This document shows, piece after piece, positions 63,605-64,000 of a DNA stretch of 64,000 nucleotides; the first letter of the stretch is position 1; every line of letters begins with the position of its first letter. This DNA comes from Phytohabitans houttuyneae. Its GTDB lineage: Bacteria; Actinomycetota; Actinomycetes; Mycobacteriales; Micromonosporaceae. The notes beneath the pieces are model-generated. The model was not told the DNA's origin. It saw only the letters and a list, made by a program, of their open reading frames with translations, and did not search any database. The DNA is taken from the NCBI RefSeq assembly GCF_011764425.1, contig NZ_BLPF01000001.1, forward strand, positions 4,517,001 through 4,581,000. Direction: 5' to 3'. The translations under genes were made by a program, and so were the position numbers.

Positions 63605-64000
63605 ATGGATGTTGCACTGCCAGTGCTACCCAGGCGGCTCGGTGCGCCGCAGCCGGGCTGGTACGAGACCACTGACGTGGTGGTGGTCGGCTCCGGGATC
63701 GCCGGGCTGACCGCGGCTCTGCATTTGCGCGAGGCCGGCCTCCACGTCACCGTCGTCACCAAGGTCAACATCGATGACGGCTCCACCCGCTGGGCGCAGG
63801 GTGGCATCGCCGCCGTGCTCGACCCGCTCGACACTCCCGCCGCACACGCCGCGGACACGCTCGTCGCCGGCGTCGGCCTCTGCGACCCGGCCGCGGTCGA
63901 CGTCCTCGTGGAGGAGGGGCCGCTGCGGGTACGCGAGCTGATGCGCCTCGGCGCCGAGTTCGACCGCAACCCGGACGGCTCGCTCATGCTCACCCGCGAG
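63605..64000 (+). CDS. nadB: L-aspartate oxidase, N-terminal part (3' end outside window)
   Basis: The first 132 residues of NadB, which oxidises L-aspartate to iminoaspartate for NAD synthesis. The FAD dinucleotide-binding motif VVVVGSGIAGLTAALHLREAG is at about 26-46 (quoted core VGSGIAGLTAAL), followed by the family block STRWAQGGIAAV (about 66-77) and ELMRLGAEFDR (about 114-124). ATG at 63605 gives the normal start. The frame is open at the right edge; nadC and others presumably follow. Confidence 0.95.
   Translation, partial: MDVALPVLPRRLGAPQPGWYETTDVVVVGSGIAGLTAALHLREAGLHVTVVTKVNIDDGSTRWAQGGIAAVLDPLDTPAAHAADTLVAGVGLCDPAAVDVLVEEGPLRVRELMRLGAEFDRNPDGSLMLTRE

Overview
The window is very GC-rich, carries dense head-to-tail genes with four-base ATGA/GTGA overlaps, and encodes proteins typical of Actinobacteria: mycosin, EccC and EccD of type VII secretion, a MarP-type protease, septum-formation domains and a DUF3180-type gene. 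Gene order matches the chromosomal backbone known from Mycobacterium tuberculosis in two blocks: crp..nth-thioredoxin-Nudix-marP (Rv3676-Rv3671), and ppa-dacB-DUF2342-tilS-hpt-ftsH-folE-folP-folB-folK-DUF3180..DUF2520-panC (Rv3628-Rv3602). An adenosylcobinamide hydrolase, a second nuoD with a methyltransferase, and general sequence style suggest the family Micromonosporaceae; this taxon is an inference, not a match.

Layout. 1-3.9 kb: a TPR-type regulator (cut by the left edge), a membrane Ser/Thr kinase and a membrane-anchored CBM2-like protein. 3.9-11.9 kb: a leftward acyl-CoA carboxylase operon (TetR, TIGR03084 protein, AtuA-like protein, a 66-residue protein, carboxyltransferase, biotin carboxylase, acyl-CoA dehydrogenase) with a palindromic operator. 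11.9-18 kb: crp, cbiZ, capA, nth, tlpA-like, Nudix, marP. 18-24.8 kb: a reduced type VII secretion core. 24.8-35.7 kb: ppa, dacB, a zinc metalloprotease, tilS, a gamma-glutamyltransferase, a GlxA-type regulator, a 46-residue membrane protein, hpt, ftsH, folE. 35.7-48.8 kb: an inserted leftward block that separates folE from folP; it holds an FtsK/SpoIIIE cassette and a Gram-positive type IV secretion-like cluster (VirB2-, VirB3-, VirB4-, VirB6-, VirB8- and VirB1-like). 48.8-53.4 kb: folP, folB, folK, DUF3180, an orphan permease and two small genes. 53.4-57.1 kb: a glycine betaine/choline-type ABC importer whose binding protein is circularly permuted. 57.2-64 kb: a coiled-coil membrane protein, nuoD2 with a MidA/NDUFAF7-like methyltransferase, DUF2520, panC, a septum-formation lipoprotein and the start of nadB.

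How they work together. Dihydropteroate chemistry (folE, folP, folB, folK), pantothenate (panC), NAD (nadB) and purine salvage (hpt) form the metabolic core. Cell-envelope and secretion functions (dacB, capA, ftsH, marP, T7SS core, T4SS-like cluster) form the second theme.

Two cross-cutting patterns stand out. First, at least six reading frames between 39.6 and 52.5 kb are broken by what looks like one missing G or C in or near a short G/C run; this is either a sequencing artefact or real decay, and it affects folK and DUF3180. folE also lacks an in-frame ATG, GTG or TTG for its conserved N terminus. Second, at least a dozen genes have a TANNNT hexamer ending 6-9 bases before the start codon, the arrangement expected for leaderless mRNAs; it fixes several start codons used here. 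No tRNA, rRNA, CRISPR array, integrase or relaxase gene was recognised.
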